DNA of 64,000 nucleotides from contig JADGHE010000007.1 in assembly GCA_019689555.1 (NCBI GenBank), forward strand, positions 1 through 64,000, given 5' to 3'. The translations under genes and the position numbers were made by a program. This DNA comes from Variibacter sp. (GTDB lineage: Bacteria; Pseudomonadota; Alphaproteobacteria; Rhizobiales; Xanthobacteraceae). Below, in pieces: positions 60,972 through 64,000 of the stretch (position 1 is its first letter; each line of letters opens with the position of its first letter). The notes below the pieces were generated by a model that did not search any database, was not told where the DNA came from, and worked only from the letters and a program-made list of their open reading frames with translations.

Positions 60972-62360
60972 ATGCTGTCACGCAGACGATTCATCGGATC
61001 TTCCGCCGCAGTCCTCGCCGGCGCGGCGATGGTCAGCGGCCGCGCGCAGGCGGCCGCCATTCCCGAAGCGGTGACCGCGACCGCCGCGACCACGCAGCCG
61101 CCCCTGCCCCCCGCGGGCGGGCAGGACTACCAGCCGGTCGTCACGCTGAACGGCTGGACGCTGCCGTGGCGGATGAACGGCGACTGGAAGGAGTTCCATC
61201 TCGTCGCCGAGCCCGTGGTGCGCGAGATCGCGCCGGGCATGAAAGCCCATCTGTGGGGCTACAACGGGCAGTCGCCGGGCCCGACCATCGAGGCGGTGGA
61301 GGGCGACAAGGTCCGCATCTTCGTCACCAACAAGCTGCCCGAGCACACCACGATCCACTGGCACGGCATGCTGGTGCCGAACGGCATGGACGGCGTCGGC
61401 GGCCTCACGCAGCCGCACATCAAGCCGGGCAAGACCTTCGTCTACGAGTTCGTCCTGCGCAAGAGCGGGACGTTCATGTACCACCCCCACTCCGACGAAA
61501 TGGTGCAGATGGCGATGGGGATGATGGGCCTGTTCATCGTGCATCCGCGCGATCCGAGCCTCCATCGCGTCGATCGCGACTTCGCGTTTCTCATCGGCGC
61601 CTTCGATATCGACCCCGGCAGCTACATGCCGCGGGTCAACACCATGACCGACTTCAATCTGTGGACCTGGAACAGCCGGGTTTTTCCGGGCATCGACCCC
61701 CTCGTGGTGGCCAAGGGCGACCGCGTGCGCATCAGGATGGGCAATCTCAGCATGACGGCCCATCCCATCCATCTGCACGGATACGACTTCGTCGTCACCG
61801 GCACGGATGGCGGATGGGTGCCGCCTTCGGCGCGCTGGCCGGAAGTCACGGTCGACGTGCCGGTCGGCGCCATGCGCGCCATCGAGTTCGTCGCCGATGT
61901 GCCGGGAGACTGGGCTTTTCACTGCCACAAGTCGCACCACACCATGAACGCCATGGGGCACGCGGTGAAGAACTTCATCGGCGTGCAGAAGCGCGACCTC
62001 GTGCGGCCGCTGCGGGCGCTGATCTCTCCGGACTACATGGCGATGGGCTCCGCCGGCATGGCCGAAATGGGCGCGATGGAAATGCCCATGCCCGACAACA
62101 CGCTGCCGATGATGACGGGCTACGGCCCCTTCGGCCCGCTCGAAATGGGCGGCATGTTCACGGTCGTGAAGGTGCGGGAAGGACTCGCGCCCGGCGACTA
62201 CAAGGACCCGGGCTGGTACCAGCACCCCGCCGGCACCGTCGCCTACGAGATCGAGCCGCCTGCGGCGGAGGCGCCGCGCGCGTCCGATCGCGGCGCCCCG
62301 ACGGCTTCGCCGAAGGCCGCGCAGCGCGGCCCCCGCGGACACAATCACCAACGGCATTGA
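60972..62360 (+). CDS. Multicopper oxidase, Tat-exported (CopA/CueO-like)
   Basis: 462 residues. Tat signal MLSRRRFIGSSAAVLAGAAM, cleavage near AQA. All four copper motifs are present: HWHG (H129, H131), HPHSDE (H171, H173), HPIHLHG (H264, H267, H269), and HCHKSHHTMNAMGH (H317, C318, H319, H323, M328). It oxidises Cu(I) or phenols with O2. At about 460 residues it is short for CopA and lacks a long Met-rich insert, though a Met-rich stretch (MGSAGMAEMGAMEMPMPD, about 358-375) and an RGHNHQRH end occur after the last motif. ATG 60972 behind AGGAGG; an upstream in-frame ATT was ignored. Confidence 0.95.
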   Translation: MLSRRRFIGSSAAVLAGAAMVSGRAQAAAIPEAVTATAATTQPPLPPAGGQDYQPVVTLNGWTLPWRMNGDWKEFHLVAEPVVREIAPGMKAHLWGYNGQSPGPTIEAVEGDKVRIFVTNKLPEHTTIHWHGMLVPNGMDGVGGLTQPHIKPGKTFVYEFVLRKSGTFMYHPHSDEMVQMAMGMMGLFIVHPRDPSLHRVDRDFAFLIGAFDIDPGSYMPRVNTMTDFNLWTWNSRVFPGIDPLVVAKGDRVRIRMGNLSMTAHPIHLHGYDFVVTGTDGGWVPPSARWPEVTVDVPVGAMRAIEFVADVPGDWAFHCHKSHHTMNAMGHAVKNFIGVQKRDLVRPLRALISPDYMAMGSAGMAEMGAMEMPMPDNTLPMMTGYGPFGPLEMGGMFTVVKVREGLAPGDYKDPGWYQHPAGTVAYEIEPPAAEAPRASDRGAPTASPKAAQRGPRGHNHQRH

Positions 62361-62368
62361 GAGGACGG

Positions 62369-62866
62369 ATGATCATGAGAAAGACGATGCTTCGCCGCTG
62401 GACCACGATCGCCTGCTTCAGTCTTGTCGCGGCAATAGCGGGCGTCGCCGGGGCCGGCCTTGCCCGCGCTCACGACGCCGAGCACTACGCCGCCGGCGCG
62501 CCCGGCGACCCGAAGACGCCCGCGCGCGTCATCGAACTGCGGATGACGGAGGCGGACGGAAAAATGCTGTTCCAGCCGGACAGGATCGAAGTGCGCAGGG
62601 GCGAGCAGATCCGCTTCGTTTTGAAGAACACCGGCGCGCTGGAGCACGAGTTCATGCTCGCGACCAAGGCCGAGAATGCCAAGCATGCCGAACTGATGCA
62701 GAAGTATCCCGACATGGAGCACGACGATCCGAACGGCCGGCGTGTGAAGCCCAATGGGGAGAGCCAGATTCTCTGGCGGTTCACGAAGCCGGGCGAATTC
62801 GAGTTCGCATGCCTCATCCCCGGCCACTACGAGTCCGGCATGCGCGGCACGATTATCGTCAAATGA
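62369..62866 (+). CDS. Periplasmic cupredoxin-domain copper protein
   Basis: 165 residues. Signal peptide to about 34 (AGLARAHD). Plastocyanin-like fold with type-1 copper ligands H93 (ALEHEF), C148 (FACLIPGH), H153 and M158. Similar proteins (CopI-type) accompany multicopper oxidases in copper resistance. ATG 62369, or 62375 in the same frame. 8 bp after the oxidase stop. Confidence 0.92.
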   Translation: MIMRKTMLRRWTTIACFSLVAAIAGVAGAGLARAHDAEHYAAGAPGDPKTPARVIELRMTEADGKMLFQPDRIEVRRGEQIRFVLKNTGALEHEFMLATKAENAKHAELMQKYPDMEHDDPNGRRVKPNGESQILWRFTKPGEFEFACLIPGHYESGMRGTIIVK

Positions 62867-62895
62867 ACGGATGACTGCGAAGGACGGAGACGACG

Positions 62896-63195
62896 ATGAA
62901 GACATTTCTGCGCGTTTTGGCCATGCTCGCAGCGATGGGGGCCGCGGCACAGACGGCGACGGCACAATCCGATCTGGTCGATGGTCAGGTGACCAAGGTC
63001 GACGCGGCTGCGGGCAAGATCACGATACGGCACGGCCCGCTCAAGAAGTTCGACATGGACGAGGCCATGACGATGGTCTTTCGCGTTCGGGACCCCGCCA
63101 TGCTCAAGACGGTCAAGGCCGGCGACAAGGTGAAGTTCGACGTCGACCGGATCGACGGGCAGTTCACGATCACGCGGATGCAAAAGGCGCAGTAA
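62896..63195 (+). CDS. CusF-like periplasmic copper-binding protein
   Basis: 99 residues. Signal peptide (about 1-24, ATAQ). OB-fold CusF domain: KVDAAAGKITIRHGPLKKFD with H46, then EAMTMVFRV with M58 and M60, and VDRIDGQFTITRM. The Trp that stacks on Cu(I) in E. coli CusF is not present at that position (reads MDEAMTM). Copper chaperone for the periplasm. Last gene of the copper operon. Confidence 0.92.
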   Translation: MKTFLRVLAMLAAMGAAAQTATAQSDLVDGQVTKVDAAAGKITIRHGPLKKFDMDEAMTMVFRVRDPAMLKTVKAGDKVKFDVDRIDGQFTITRMQKAQ

Positions 63196-63284
63196 GCCTG
63201 CGCCTTCGCGATTTCAGCCTGCGCTTTCGCGCTCTTGCGCTTTCGTGCGTGCGCGTCGCGGCGCCCGGCCGGGCGTCGCGACGC
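63196..63284 (+). terminator. Short direct repeats and a long hairpin closing the copper operon
   Basis: GCCTGCGCCTTCGCG (63196-63210) and GCCTGCGCTTTCGCG (63217-63231) are direct repeats, with a third degenerate copy at 63236-63249. Next, 63253-63284 folds into a 16-bp stem (GCGTCGCGGCGCCCGG / CCGGGCGTCGCGACGC) with one G-U pair. A short CTCTTCC follows. Good candidate terminator. Confidence 0.65.
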
Positions 63285-63390
63285 CTCTTCCGGGGCCCAT
63301 CTGCCGGCTTCGCCCCAAAAGGGCATCGATTTTGCCTCGGCGCCGGGGCAGAATGGCGAGGCCGACGCACGCCGGCATGCGGTGGCGCCC

Positions 63391-64000
63391 ATGACCTCGA
63401 CCTTTGAACGCTATCAGCGGATCGCGCCGCTGTACGATCTCCTCGATCTGCCGTTCGAGTACGGGCGCTACCGCAAGATCCGACCGCTGCTGTTTCAAGG
63501 CCTGTCAGGCCTGATTCTCGACGCCGGCGTCGGCACGGGGCGGAATTTCCCGTTCTATCCTGTCGGCGCGGAGGTCGTCGGGATCGATCTCAGCCCGGCC
63601 ATGCTGGCGCGCGCCGAGCGCCGGCGCGCGCAAGCCGCCGCGGCGGTGGACCTGCGGCAGATGGACGTGACGCGGCTCGCCTTTTCGCGCCACACCTTCG
63701 ATGCGGCGGTCGCCACGTTCCTGTTTTGCGTGCTCGCGGATGAGTTGCAGGTTCCCGCGCTCCGGGAGCTCGCGCGGGTGGTCAAGCCGGGCGGCCCGGT
63801 CCGCCTGCTCGAGTACACACGCCCGCGCGGCGCCTTGCGGCGGGCGCTGACGAAGATCTGGGAGCCGTGGGTGTTCTGGGCCTACGGCGCGGGGTTCGAC
63901 CGCCGCACCGAGGAGCACGCCGTCGCGGCTGGCTTGGAAATCCTGGAAAGCCGTTTTGTCGTCGACGACCTCATCAAGATCATCGCGGCGCGCGCGCCCG
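63391..64000 (+). CDS. Class I SAM-dependent methyltransferase (C-terminus cut by window edge)
   Basis: About 203 residues seen before the edge. MTSTFERYQRIAPLYDLLDL, motif I LILDAGVGTGRNFPFYP, VVGIDLSPAMLARAERRRAQ, FDAAVATFLFCVLADELQVP, ELARVVKPGGPVRLLEYTRP. UbiE/PmtA-like family; the Y-x-x-x-A-P-x-Y-D opening and FCVL-type motif fit lipid or small-molecule methylation, but the substrate is unknown. It starts 195 bp after the copper operon terminator. Confidence 0.87.
   Translation, partial: MTSTFERYQRIAPLYDLLDLPFEYGRYRKIRPLLFQGLSGLILDAGVGTGRNFPFYPVGAEVVGIDLSPAMLARAERRRAQAAAAVDLRQMDVTRLAFSRHTFDAAVATFLFCVLADELQVPALRELARVVKPGGPVRLLEYTRPRGALRRALTKIWEPWVFWAYGAGFDRRTEEHAVAAGLEILESRFVVDDLIKIIAARAP

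Noticed and set aside
60978-62357. A 459-codon minus-strand frame
   Set aside because: Antisense to the multicopper oxidase; His-rich only because the oxidase codons are GTG/CAC-rich.
1-64000. tRNA, rRNA, CRISPR, IS elements, integrase or att sites
   Set aside because: Scanned gaps by eye for TTCGA/T-loop patterns, regularly spaced repeats and transposase motifs; none convincing. A tRNAscan or Infernal run could still reveal small RNAs.

Overview
The window is high-GC DNA (roughly two-thirds G+C) from what is most likely an alphaproteobacterium of the order Hyphomicrobiales (Rhizobiales). The basis is an Fe-type SodB, a Ros/MucR regulator, two TctC/Bug binding proteins, a small protein resembling TIGR03809, a Rhizobiales-type ECF sigma/anti-sigma remnant, a DUF3008 protein, and dense operons with 4-bp ATGA overlaps. 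I saw no rRNA, tRNA, CRISPR array, insertion sequence or phage gene. Both edges cut genes: a membrane glycosyltransferase at the left and a methyltransferase at the right.

Layout. 1-7 kb: membrane glycosyltransferase (partial), sodB, a membrane-anchored hypothetical protein, a MucR-like regulator with altered zinc ligands, an SMP-30/gluconolactonase and a Na/phosphate cotransporter. 7-20 kb: genes that look like a peptide or amide scavenging region. They comprise an M81 peptidase, a complete dipeptide-type ABC transporter with a CinA-like protein at its end, and a converging operon of M20 peptidase, old-yellow-enzyme reductase, Zn-dependent amidohydrolase and gamma-glutamyltransferase. 20-28 kb: a Spy-like periplasmic protein, a TctC protein, a second gamma-glutamyltransferase, a decayed sigma/anti-sigma fusion, a LysM/papain-like protein and a secreted hypothetical protein. 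28-40 kb: a GT2-GtrA lipid-sugar synthase; a TPP-enzyme operon containing an internally duplicated protein of unknown function and a binding protein without signal peptide; a divergent IclR regulator with an orphan E1 alpha/beta pair; and a LysR regulator facing two cupins and a TctC gene across a perfect palindrome.

40.5-55.9 kb is the most unusual part: a minus-strand locus of 14 intact genes and one decayed gene. It holds an inositol-phosphate synthase, a sugar nucleotidylyltransferase, a CmoB-like methyltransferase, a TIM-barrel glycoside hydrolase that reads as circularly permuted, a phosphopentomutase, two epimerases, a B12-binding radical SAM enzyme, five glycosyltransferases (two of them close paralogues) and a UDP-glucuronate decarboxylase-like enzyme. 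Most genes in its two main blocks overlap by 4 bp. No exporter or polymerase lies in it, so the product may be a soluble oligosaccharide or cyclitol glycoside. A histidine-phosphatase gene in the same operon is reduced to its two ends.

56-64 kb: a Crp/Fnr-type regulator, small stress-type proteins, a small iron-permease-like membrane protein, then a copper-resistance operon (His-rich protein, lipoprotein, TolC-type outer membrane protein, Tat-exported multicopper oxidase, cupredoxin, CusF-like chaperone) closed by a strong hairpin, and a partial SAM methyltransferase.
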